Shown here: positions 48,933 through 59,815 of the stretch, one piece after another
How positions within the stretch are numbered: position 1 is the stretch's first letter
How the letters are laid out: each line of letters starts with the position of its first letter
Assembly: GCA_018881555.1 (NCBI GenBank)
Contig: JACAXG010000106.1
Location: 2,665,905 to 2,729,904, forward strand
DNA from: Amblyornis subalaris
Taxonomy: Eukaryota > Chordata > Aves > Passeriformes > Ptilonorhynchidae
Length of the DNA stretch: 64,000 nt
Direction of reading: 5' to 3'
Made by a program: the position numbers and the translations under genes
The notes under the pieces: model-generated
What the model saw: only the letters and a program-made list of their open reading frames with translations
Database searches by the model: none
Told to the model about the DNA's origin: nothing

Positions 48933-49138
48933 GGATCATGGAATGGTTTGGTTGGAAAGGACATTAAAGANCATCTCATTCCAACCCTGTGCCTTGGGAG
49001 GAANTCCTTTCACTATCCCAGATTGCTCCAAGTCCTGTCCGATTTGGCCTTGGATATTCCAGGGATGGGGCAGCCACAGCTTCTCTGGGCAACCTGTGCC
49101 AGGGCCTCCCCANCCTCACAGCCAAGAATTCCTTCCTT
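48933..49138 (-). mobile_element. CR1 LINE, 3' fragment (antisense)
   Basis: 'gatcatggaatggtttggtt', 'cactatcccagattgctcca', 'gggatggggcagccacagc' and 'ctcacagccaagaattcctt' identify the CR1 3' UTR. It is truncated right after the 'gaagaattcc' equivalent. Contains three Ns. The 160-codon plus-strand frame at 48989-49471 starts inside this repeat and is not a gene. Confidence 0.92.
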
Positions 49139-51029
49139 AAGAAGAAAATAAAGAAGCTGCAATTGCCATTGAACTGCTCATTCTTCCAGCATATCACGAT
49201 CGGAATGCTTGTCAGGATATTTGGTAGCAGACTTTGGTTTATTTTCACGGCACAGACTTTGCTGCTGTGCATATTTGATTATGACACTGTGAAATGTATA
49301 TTGGGCTGTGTTGCTTGGATAAACTTGGCCAGAAAAATCCCCACCAGAAGAGCAGTGAGTGGGATTTACAGCTCCAACTTCCCAGCACCTTTACTGCACA
49401 AAAAACTGTTTATTAGCACAAGTTTTCCCTTTGTATGTTGTGTTTACTTGTTTCCCAGCAGGGTCTGCTGATGTTAATGGACTCACAGCAGTGCATTCTA
49501 CTTCTGTTATTACAGGTCTAATTCAGTCATTAACATTTCATTAATGGACTGGCCTCCTCGCTGTTTGCATGCCTGTCTAGATATTGATGAGCTTTCTAGT
49601 ATAGGAAACTGGTATTTAAGGCAGACTCTTAAAGGTTTATTAAGATGCTCGTGAACCTTCATCGCGTTCTGTCATTTATTTTAGCAGATAAAAACCAAAC
49701 GCTTGAACAAATTTGCATTGCAAAAGTTTTCAGCACCTGAATAGAAAACTAATTCCATGCGAAAACCCTAAGGAGAGGGGGAAGAAAAGATTCCACACTT
49801 ACATCACTTGGATACAAATCTTGAGTTCCTGCCTTAAAACCAGCGTGGCTCAGCACTGCCAAGTCTGTTGTGCTCTACCTTGGAAGAAATTGCATTTCTG
49901 TGGGACACAGATTGATTCCTTTTTCCAAGGGGGTTCTGCAGCTCCACTAGCTCCCAATTTCAGACTCTGAGCTGGAGTTTCTAATCCTTCCCATCCTGAT
50001 CTACTCCATCAGGAACAGCCTTACTGGGACCAGTGGAATTAGTCAAACTAAGAGGCTGCTCAGAAAAACAAAGTGGCAGCTTTGGGGACCTTGGAAATGA
50101 TCACTTTCAGACTTCAGTAACTTTCTGGCTTTATCACCAATGTGTTGGAGTCTAAAAACAATCTCAGTAATACCTGTACTCCAGTGAAAGGTAAATATCA
50201 TCAGGAAATTGCTCCAAAAAGTTATGAGGTGCTTCCTTTTACCATATCTCTGGTTTTCCCCTGCTGAAATCTGTGTTTTCAGGCACCACAGAGAATTAAA
50301 ATACACTGCATCGTATCATATGATTGTCTAATGCAGGTACTTTGTGAAAATTACTAATTTGATACCATAATTACGCTTGTAATATAAAATTATTAAGCAC
50401 TGTCATATTGCACAGTAAATGGAACTTACACTGGTGTAATAAAATGTATTTCAATTCCATTACAATAACTTTATCATAGTCTTTAATGGCACCCACAGTT
50501 AACCAAAATAAGATACAGCCAGGAAAAACACTGCTGAAGAGGACCCTGTACTGCAATATCAGGTCACAACAGATAATTTGTGAGCTTCTTTATGTGCCAG
50601 TTTACATTTATGGACACCTGCAACTTATGTTTTCCTGACAAAAGGAGATGTTAAAAAAGTCGAGGTAGGATTAGAGGCCAGTAAACAANATCCCCAGCGT
50701 AATTTCCCCTAATAAATTCAGCAGTATCCATGCCTTTGACTTCTGCTTTATAAATGGAGCTATAAATATTATTGATCCTAAATTCATATTTTTTTAAGGA
50801 TCTTCCTCGGTCACTCAGTCAGGTCTATGCCAGGATGACATGAAAATAGATCTGTTATTACNAAACCTGAAGCTTATTATCTTGATAAATGTAGCTATGT
50901 TTGAGCACTCAGAGGGCAGGGGGGGCAAGGAGAAAGGAGGGACACTATTTTAATATTAAATATGTTTAAAGTGTTTCTCTCCTGAGGAGAACTGTGCCAA
51001 CCCAGAACGTACAAGCTACTTATTTAATG
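49139..51029. other. unique non-coding sequence, possible regulatory DNA
   Basis: No transposon or exon recognised. A hairpin-forming inverted repeat lies at 49524-49551 and an octamer ATTTGCAT at 49711-49718. The 49480-49760 segment is unique, free of low-complexity runs and motif-rich, so it is a reasonable conserved-element candidate, untested. Confidence 0.35.
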
Positions 51030-51106
51030 GACAGAAAAATGAAAAAAAAAGAAAAAAAGGAAAGAGGAAAAGAAAAAGGAAAAAAAAAATAAAGAAGAAT
51101 TATAAG
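51030..51106. repeat. A-rich purine tract
   Basis: About 75 bases of almost pure purine with repeated GAAAAAAA and GGAAA units. It may be a decayed poly(A)-type simple repeat, but no retroelement body lies to its left. Confidence 0.8.
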
Positions 51107-54100
51107 AAAANATGCCAAATCCTCATCTGAACATTTTTCTTTTGTCTGTCAGGGTAAATAAAATGAAGAAACAAACCACAACTGGAGGGGGGGGTGAAAA
51201 ACCCAGTCAGCTAAAATGTCATGACTTGCTTCTCTGCAGGTGTCAACTTGACTTCACTGAAATGGCACACAACTTTGATTTTCTCATCAGGAAAAAATGT
51301 TTATTCCCTCCACCAGACCTAACAGATAAGAACATACTGTGTGTAACATTGCATATTTTGATACTGTGTCTAACTGTTCTGGAGACACATGCTAAAAATA
51401 TTTTGTGTGCTTTGCCTCAAATTGTTGTCATGAATTATTGAATTGAGCTGTTACTTTTTCATTAAACTGGCAGCCTTAATAATTTAAAACACTGGTCTTT
51501 AAGAGACTTACTGTTTATTGATGATCTTCACAGGAAGACAGAGAATCTCCCAATTATTTTATATCTGTCTTGGGTTTTTTTAGGGTTTTAATGCATTGCA
51601 TGACTTATCATGTGGTACTGGATGCTTGTATCATTTTAGCACACCAGAAAACATTTCTCTCCATTCAGTTTGTCATTGAGAATTTAGCTCAGATATTCCT
51701 GCAGCCAGTTCTTTCAGCCATGGGAAACTCAGACTCTCTGCATGTTCAGATGCAGCTCATGGGTTCAGCTTCAATTTATTCCTGAAAATGAGGTACATGG
51801 CAACCTTCTTGCACCCGAGCAATATCTGCTGCTCCAGAGGAAAACCACAAACTAAGGGAAGTGTGAAAGAGTTCAGAAGCTACAGCCCGATTTTGAAAAA
51901 AACTTGAACATTCTTCTCAACTAATTTGAACAAAAAAAAAGTACTTGCTCTGTGATGACAATGGTTGAAAAATGAAGGTTTTGGAAAGTTTGTTGGCAAA
52001 TCATCGCATTGGTGTCTTTACCAAGCCCCTTCATCTTTTGAACCTCACTCACTCATACTGCAGAACAAAAAAAAGCAAGAAGCATTTCAAAATACCTCCT
52101 CAAAACCCNGAGCAAACTCTCAACTCCCACAGCCTTCTTGTGGTAGAGCAAGAGCTGACAAAAATCAGAAATTCTGGGAGTCAGTTGATGTGTGTGATCC
52201 ACGGTGATGCGTCACCAATGCTCGTTTTGCACAGCACAACAGCAACAAAGATTGCAAATATTAACTTCAAACACCACATAAAGGATGAATAATCTCCATT
52301 GCTGCAAATTTTTAGAATGCATCGTATTTCTTTCCCACATATGTCCTCGTAGCCTCATAAAACAAACTGTTTCATTACATGGGCTTGCGTATATATATCA
52401 CAAAACGTTAGCTACTGCTAAAAGTAAGAAAATAGTTTTTGACATCGGAGAATTATTTCCCTACTCTCCTGTGCCTCTGGATCTAAAGGCAGAGCTACTC
52501 AGCTGTTTAATCTGGCCTGAGTCCAGCGCTGCATTCCGTGGTGAGATGCCAAGAACAGCGATGCCACATGAAACAGAAGTTATCTTCTGCAGACGCAGTG
52601 ATCACAGGGCAATTTGTATCCGAACTGATGGAAGGAACAATCTCCTTTAGCTGTCTTGTCTGGTCGGGAGCGATTTTCATTTGGGCAACCAAATTTTGTC
52701 TTATTAATCAGACGTATGAGATGCTGTGATCACTTCACTACAGAGCATTTGCCAACCCTTCCATCCCATGTCCATCGAAATGCCTTCCCTGAGCATGTCT
52801 TCAGTCCTGAACTACCAGCAGAGGCTCACAAATTGCAGTGAACAGCCATTAAATATGGGTTTAGGTTATACAGACGGGCTTTTAAGTGTTGAAATCTAAA
52901 TGTATATGGAAAGAAATGGACCTTTTGTCCATTTTTGCGCTTTATCACTTCAAACCTGTCGAGGTGGGAAGGTCTGTTTGCTTTCTGTCCTTCAATTTAA
53001 CGTAGCTGTATATGACACCCTTTTAATGAATCCTCAAACCAGTCTGCTAACCCTGTTCAGTTTATTAACTTCCAAAAAGTTTAGATGATATAAAATGTAC
53101 ATGTTTAAAGTGGTAAAATTAAGGAGTTGTCCCTGTGGTGTATGAAAAAATACTTATCAATACTTCTCCATTAACACTTGAAGAAGAGTAAAGAATCCAG
53201 GAAAAGAGGGATTTTCATTAAAGCAGAGAACTTGATCCACATTTAGCTATCACAAAAAGAAAGAGAACAAAAGCTATGAAATTCTATTTATGCTCATTGC
53301 TATCACCTGATATCACAAAAAAAAAATCAAAAAAAGAGAAGCAAATAACTAAAAACCTTTGAAAAATAATATAAATAAATTTTACCTCACCTGCAGCATG
53401 TCTCCACTTTTCCTCCTGAAATTGTTTCCATTTTAATAGAATTTTAAATTTCTTAAAAATATTTAATTTTTTAATAATAGGCAGTACAATCTCTTTCTGA
53501 TATGGAGGCATTGAGGTACTTCCTGGTATATTAGGGACATTCCACAAGCAAATACTCCTTTATTCTGTGACACCCCTTCGTGAAAAGGGGCTCTAAAAGC
53601 CTGGTTCCATGATTTCCCATTTCCTGCCACTGGAGGGATTAAATAGATGTCAGGATGGGACACACCTGTCACACCAGGTGAACATGGGCTACTCAGCACC
53701 CACGTCTCCTTGCCCAAAGGTGATTCTTCCATGGCACAAAACTAGGGGTTTAAACAAAAATAACACGTAGGGAGGTTATTTTACAAGCAGCAAGTACAAG
53801 AGTGATTAACAAATTGGTTTCTGCAACAATCTCAAATAAGGAGGTATTTCATGATGCTGCAGGTGCTCTGTGCTCCCACATTCCATGTTCCTGTTACTGC
53901 TCAGATCTTCCAGCTCTCACACTCAAGGAAATCATTTTCCTCTGTGCAAAGCAGACACAAACATAAGTGTCCTGGCTTGGTATCATCCTGGAATGCTTTG
54001 GATGAGTGGGACACATGGGAAAGATGTATGGCTGCAGAAGAGCAAACTCATTAGGAAAATGTACTGCAGCACATCAGAATTGTCCATTCCTATTGTCATA

Positions 54101-54379
54101 AAAATACTCACAGTAAGAAAGAACGAGAGAAAAACTAAAAAGGTGTGTGAGCATTTAAGGGATAATTGTATAGAACCTTTTTGAAATCATAAAGTAAAAA
54201 AGGAACTAAAATGGAAGGGAAATACTGGTTGGTTCAATGTTAAAGCTATTGAATGTTTTTCCCAGTGAAACGGCTTGAAATTTTGGCACTTGGAGAGACA
54301 TGGAAAAGGAGATGGAAGAAGACACTGGAAGTAATATAAAATGAGCATGAGAGCAGACAACCTTCCAGTCTGCACCATC
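51107..54379. other. unique non-coding sequence
   Basis: 3.3 kb with no recognised transposon. The longest frame is 121 codons (52285-52650 plus), with no recognisable domain. Small inverted repeats occur at 53573-53590 (CCCCTT/AAGGGG) and 53663-53680 (CACCTG/CAGGTG). The segment 51300-51500 is AT-rich and unique. Confidence 0.35.
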
Positions 54380-54930
54380 ATCTTTTACAAGTTCCGCCAG
54401 TGCCGGTCCTGAGCCTGCGCTGCTGCCCCTTCCCTTGGCCATGGCTGCACTGGGCACCACAGCCCCATCCCTCTCTGGAAGGACATGGAAACCACTCAGC
54501 CAGGTGCTATAAAGGGAACGCCAGCACCTCTGGATGTGTGAGCGTCGGGATTGATGTGAGGAGAAAAACCAGCGAGAGAACGCAGCTGGTCCAGGCATTA
54601 CACAGCTCTTCACCCCTGAACGCTTGGAGGCCTCCACAAGGACACTCTGGGAGGCTGCAGAGTGCTGTGCAGGTGGAGAGGGACCTCTTTCAGCTTTTCA
54701 AAATGTTTCTCAGCCTCGGGGCTGTGTATTCCAAGCAGGTTTCACTGGCACATTCCCTCTTTTCCTTCGGACTGAGCCGCCTTGCAGGTTCACCTACCCC
54801 GGCTTCAAGGTTCAAGGCAAAGGCACGAGACCTTCCCAAAGCCTTGGGAAATGTGCTCGCTTTGGAAAAGCCTTTCTTTATTGTTTTAATGAAAATTCAC
54901 CATGGTTCTAATGAGAAAAAAATACCTTAA
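54380..54930. other. GC-richer unique segment with 176-codon open frame
   Basis: Base composition rises relative to both sides. A 176-codon plus-strand frame (54400-54930) and a 143-codon minus-strand frame (54206-54637) overlap in opposite senses. I recognise no domain, signal peptide or repeat family in either. A decayed unknown repeat, a lncRNA exon or a chance frame are all possible. I do not call a CDS. Confidence 0.3.
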
Positions 54931-57900
54931 ACAGACCTTTAGCAAGAAATATAGGAGGAGGGGGGAGGACCCCTTTAAGTGTGAAGTTTGACAAGTATTA
55001 GTGAAACAAGAGACCCCAGAACACAAGTTTAAATGCCAGATAAGTCTGTCACCCTCTGATTGCCAGGAGGAGTTAAAATTCAGGCCTCCTGTCTGGAAAA
55101 AGTATTACGGGAATATATTCTGAACTTTGCACGGTTCATTTTTTGTTACGAATTAGATCCATCATGAGATTTATTGAGATGCCTCATGTTTAATAAAATA
55201 CTCATAACAGTTTGTGATATTTCACAGGATAAATAACAGGATTGTTAACTGTGTTTGTATAGCAGGTCTCAGGATAATAAATGGTTCATTCAATAATGAA
55301 CTGACAACAAGTTATTCAGGTTATAAAAATATGGGAGATAAGAGTCAAAATAACAAAACTCAAAGGATCAGACGTTCAGACAACATTGGAGTCCAAAACC
55401 GGGTTGCCCCATCATTTAAATTCTGAAACCATTTGAAATAAGAGGGTGGAAATTTCCACATAAAGCATTTTCCAAGCCAAATCCACATCAGGACGGAGGA
55501 GACAACTGTTCTTTTATTTCCGACACAGCCCAAGACATCTCAATCTTCTCATGTTATTCAAATCTAATAAAAGATTAATATCCTTTTAGAATAAAATAAT
55601 ATAGAAGTATCTGAAGATAAACACATAAAAATTATTCATCCTGTCTCTGCCCCTCAAAGAACACATGAGCAGAGAAAGTTCAACACATTTTAAAAAATAC
55701 ATACTTTAGAAAATACGAACAAGCGAAGACTCTCTGAGTATATTTGACTTCTAAATAAATTGCTTTCTTTTTTGGAATTGCTGAGAAGGCAGACACTCAG
55801 TGAGGTCAATGAGACTTACTGATTGCACAGTGTTACGGAAAATTAGGCTACTTATTTGGGAACTAAATATGGATGTTAAGAGCATTCAGTGAAGTCACAC
55901 TTTTGAGCATTCTGGAGCTGGCCTACATTTTTAAAGAAAACTTTGAGACTTTTAAGCAATAACTTTTTGGAAGAACCAGATATTTATGGTGTCCTTCGTA
56001 GCAATTAAAGGCAATTCACAGAGCTGAAAAGATGATTTGGGCAGGAGAGGAGGTGGCTTCAATTCCTGTAAGGAGACATCAGTTTGCAATCAACTCAACT
56101 CACTTAGGGTGCCCCCAATCCTTGTCAGTTTTAACTCTGACGTATTTAAAGGACAAGGAGTGGGTCCCCAGGATGGAATTTGCCCCAGCAGTGTTTGATT
56201 CCCACAGGCATGTCAGGATAAAAAATGATGGAGAAGAGACAGCTTGAAGAGAAGGCGCGAAGGGAAGGGTTGTTAATAACCACTTTCTGTTCTTAGTGTG
56301 ATTGTTCAAATTTTGAGAACTCTCTCCAAAAGTCATTCTCATCTATATTGCCCAGGCCGGTTTATTTCCAACGTTTGCCCCTCCAAGTATCAACAAGCAG
56401 CTGAGCTGTTCATATTATTTAATACTTTGATGTTCACAACAATAAAATGATTAACAATAACAACTTCCCTCACCCACATCCCCCCACCCCAAAAAAAAAA
56501 GAAAAATCAAAATTCAACCCCCACATAGCTGGCCATTTCAAACTAAAACAACTGCTATTGCTATCAATTTAAGTAATCACTTTCCCAGCTGACAGATGCA
56601 AAGCTCTCCCTTCAGATAATGACTTTTCCAGCTGATGAGAGTCAGGGAACAGGAAGTGTATGTGGGGATAAGTGTTTGGGAATTAGAGGACAGCCAAAGT
56701 GTGTGGCTACCTGTATTATCTGCAGGAGGTTATTTTACTTCTACTGGCACATTTTTACCTGAAATCAGCATAAATGAATCTTTAAAAATAAGTTTAGTAC
56801 TGCAGGATACTTTTTTTACAGTACTAGGTGATTTTAAAGTGGTTTTTTTTTTTTTTCTTTTCTGCTTGAGATTAAACTCATTCCATCAGGCAGGAGCTGC
56901 AGTTTTCACCAGTGCTGTCACAGGGCAAGGAGAAAATGGTACATGGTGTTTGTTTCTGTCTGTGCTCAAGCCAAACCTGTTCCCTGATTTCCAGCAGGGT
57001 TGGAAATGCAAATGCCTCCTGGCTAAAAGTAATAAAGATCTTTTTTTGAGACATGGCCCACGTAGAGCACTGGCAAACTGAGCTATATTTATACACCTCA
57101 CTGTCCTAGGGAGTATCAAGGAGGTTATTCCCAGTTTGCAAAAGGAGAACCTCAACACTTATCCAACACTTGGGACATTTTTGTCCACATTAACTCCTCA
57201 GTGCTGCTGTGGCTCGAAAGATGCAAATAATCAGCCAGTTCCTAAATTATACCTCTGGTGAGCTCCTAGTGACCGTGTAGGGTTACCTGTCCAAAAAGGG
57301 TGGTGTTACTCACCTGGACCTGCCCAAGAGGACACTCCCTGTCCTTGTCCCTATGAGTCAAGAATGTGTTTGATTGTGGAGCAGGAAAGGAAAAGCCACA
57401 TTAAACCTCTCCNTGGAGCTGTCAGGAGAGTGACACTGAAGATGTGATGGCAGTTTCATGACCCAGCCTTTTCCTGCAGACTCACATGTCAGACACCNCG
57501 GAGTTGCCCTAAAGTAACAGAACCTCCATTCTACGTTCAAATAACCCTACTGGCCTGATCATCATAAAAAGTTATAACCCAACATCAAATTTTAGCTTTT
57601 TACCATGAAAGGAAAAGCTGAGGAACTTNGGCTACAAGTCTGTAAAAGTATCACCATCAGCCAGCACATGTGACTGTCAAGNTGATATGAAATGAAATAT
57701 TCCTATTCATGAAGACAGACTGAAATTTTTATTGGGTTAGACCAAATCAGAAACAAAATATTGTGGGGGTTTTAATCTTGTGTTCCCTATCCAGCAATAT
57801 GAACATTATAAAATTTTTTTTAAAATTAATTTTATAAAGAAATAAAAGAGTAAAATAATTGAGCAGCTGTATCAGTCTTCATGTGAATGATACCTCAAAA

Positions 57901-58438
57901 CTACAAGAGCAGTTATCAGTTTTTCAATTTAATTCTTGCCTCATTATGTCTGTTTCTATTTCTTATCTCCCAATAAATTTGCTTTTTCAAGTTAAACTTC
58001 CCACAGTCAATAATAACAAATTGAATACGAGGCTTGAACTCAGTGTCTCTGCTTTTTCTCTTCTGCTTCCACGGGAGGTATAAAACAGAGGACATGAGAA
58101 AAGTAACACAGCACAGAGTATGGAATGGAAATGAACTATTAAAGTCATGATAAGAACTAGAGAGAGAGACTCTGAAATACGTGTGGAGTAAAATATGATC
58201 TCTTAAAAAAAGCAAGAATATATGTGAAGAAAAAACCCAGCATACAAAAGTACCAGCATGCAAGTGTTCATACTTCATGCTCCTTTCCTGTGACTCTTTC
58301 ACATCTGCTCACCCCAAAATTTTCCTTCTATTTGTGTATCTTTAGCGAAGGTTCATTCTAACAATATAGATCTTTTTATTAATNACAGCAAGGAAAAAGG
58401 AGAAGTGATTGTGGCAAGATGTGGAGTTTCGTATATGA
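54931..58438. other. unique non-coding sequence
   Basis: 3.5 kb with no recognised transposon. It has octamers ATGCAAAT at 57006-57013 and 57221-57228, a 14-base T run at 56843-56856, and an inverted repeat CAGGAGG/CCTCCTG at 55064-55091. The longest frame (148 codons, 56635-57081 plus) reads through the T run and shows nothing recognisable. Confidence 0.35.
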
Positions 58439-58466
58439 ATAATGTCAAATGTCAAATGTCAAATGT
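58439..58466. repeat. heptanucleotide tandem repeat
   Basis: Just over three units of AATGTCA, directly abutting the truncated 5' edge of the next CR1. Confidence 0.8.
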
Positions 58467-58613
58467 GGTGGCGTCCCCATCCCTGGAGGTACCCAAGAAA
58501 GGACTGGACACGACACTCAGTGCTCTGGGCTGGTGACAAGGTGGGGATTGGTCACAGGTTGGACTCGATGGTCTTGAAGGTCTTTCCCAGTTTTAATGAT
58601 TCTGTGATTCTGC
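58467..58613 (+). mobile_element. CR1 LINE, 3' fragment
   Basis: 'tggcgtccccatccctggag', 'ggttggactcgatggtcttg' and the terminal 'atgattctgtgattctg' match a CR1 3' UTR of a different subfamily from the copies at 30-39 kb (GGTTGGACTCGATG version). 5'-truncated at the heptamer repeat. Confidence 0.9.
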
Positions 58614-59283
58614 AAAAGAGCAAGCCCAGCCTTCCTCAGATTCTCTCAAACATGCAAAGTCTATTTTCTCATTAAACAACATTTCTTATTGGAGCATAAG
58701 GGAGGTCTCCCAGCACACACTGATGACAGGAAAGGCAATCCAAAGCTCCACATATTGTTTTATTTACTTTCTAAAAAATTAAACTCCATTGGAAAGCTGT
58801 TTGGCCTCACACCCATGGCATCACACTCTATTACTTCCCTTTGAAACGTGTCTAGTAAACTTTAAAAACCCATCCCTCCAAAAGCACAGGCCATACAAAT
58901 ACTTAAGGGGTTAATAAACTCTTGCAGTACACCAAAATCACAAGTTTTATACCTCAGCCCTGTACAGTTGGAGCTCCTAAGAGAGGGGTAATTGCATTGT
59001 AGTAACGTTAAGGTTTGATTTAGGTTTCTCCATGGGCAGAACGAAGTGTGTCTTACTCCTCAGGTGTGAGACTTGGCCGCTCTGCCTTTCCCAATAAATT
59101 ATCCCGGCACTGTCAGCAAACGCTCAGCAGCGCCAGTTCTTGCTACACTGGGTGTGTTATAAATCCGGGGTAAGGAGGGGATTGCTTATGCCAACAATGC
59201 TTCTCAACCTTTACCTTATTACCACACTCCTTGGCTGCTCCGAGATAAAAATCTTTTAAGCTCTTTTTTTTTTTTTTTTTTTA
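58614..59283. other. unique non-coding spacer ending in T run
   Basis: No gene recognised. A 19-base T homopolymer at 59264-59282 separates it from the CpG-rich block. Confidence 0.35.
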
Positions 59284-59815
59284 CTGCTCGTGTGTGAAAT
59301 CTCAGATAACGGAGCCAAGCGCGGGGAAAGTTCAGGGCGGTTTTACGACTCCGTTTTATCAAAAATTTTGATCTACAAAGCCCGAACGCACAAACTCATG
59401 GCTGAGGGATGAGGTCAGTGAAACCACACCCATTCCCTCGACAGACCTTCCTTCTCCTTTAGCGGACAGCTTTACGTGGGCTACAGAAATATGCCCCGCC
59501 GGAGGAGGAGCGCTTGCCCCTGGATTGAGAGCAGCGCCAAGGAAATCGGGAATCCTCTACGTGGCGGGTTTCGGCTCCGTGTGTGCTCNAGACACATTAT
59601 CTGTGAGTTCTGGAGGTGAAGTCCCTCCGTAATGAAAGTCAGCTGAGCAGGAAGTGGCCTAGAAACACCGCCGGGGGAGAATGACAAGACAGGTTTGGCA
59701 CGGAGGGATGCGGGAAACGGAATAACCGCAGTGAAGATTTCCAGAGGGAAAAAAAAAAAAACGTGGATCGTCCCGTAAGAGGGAAAGTGTGTGACACGAG
59801 GAACGGGGAGGAATG
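59284..59815. promoter_or_regulatory. CpG-retaining block, possible CpG island
   Basis: About 33 CpG occur in 530 bases at roughly 50% G+C, so the observed/expected ratio is about 1 by hand estimate while GC is borderline for a classical CpG island. CpGs are spread evenly (for example CCCCGCCGGAGG at about 59494 and ACACCGCCGGGGG at about 59666). The minus-strand 118-codon frame at 59481-59837 has no recognisable domain. The evenly retained CpG suggests an unmethylated germline state, hence a regulatory element. No transcript structure is visible. Confidence 0.5.

Noticed and set aside
48989..49471. 160-codon plus-strand open frame
   Set aside because: Its first third is antisense CR1 and it contains Ns that mask possible stops.
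56635..57081. 148-codon plus-strand frame
   Set aside because: It translates a 14-base T run into a poly-Phe stretch and has no recognisable features.
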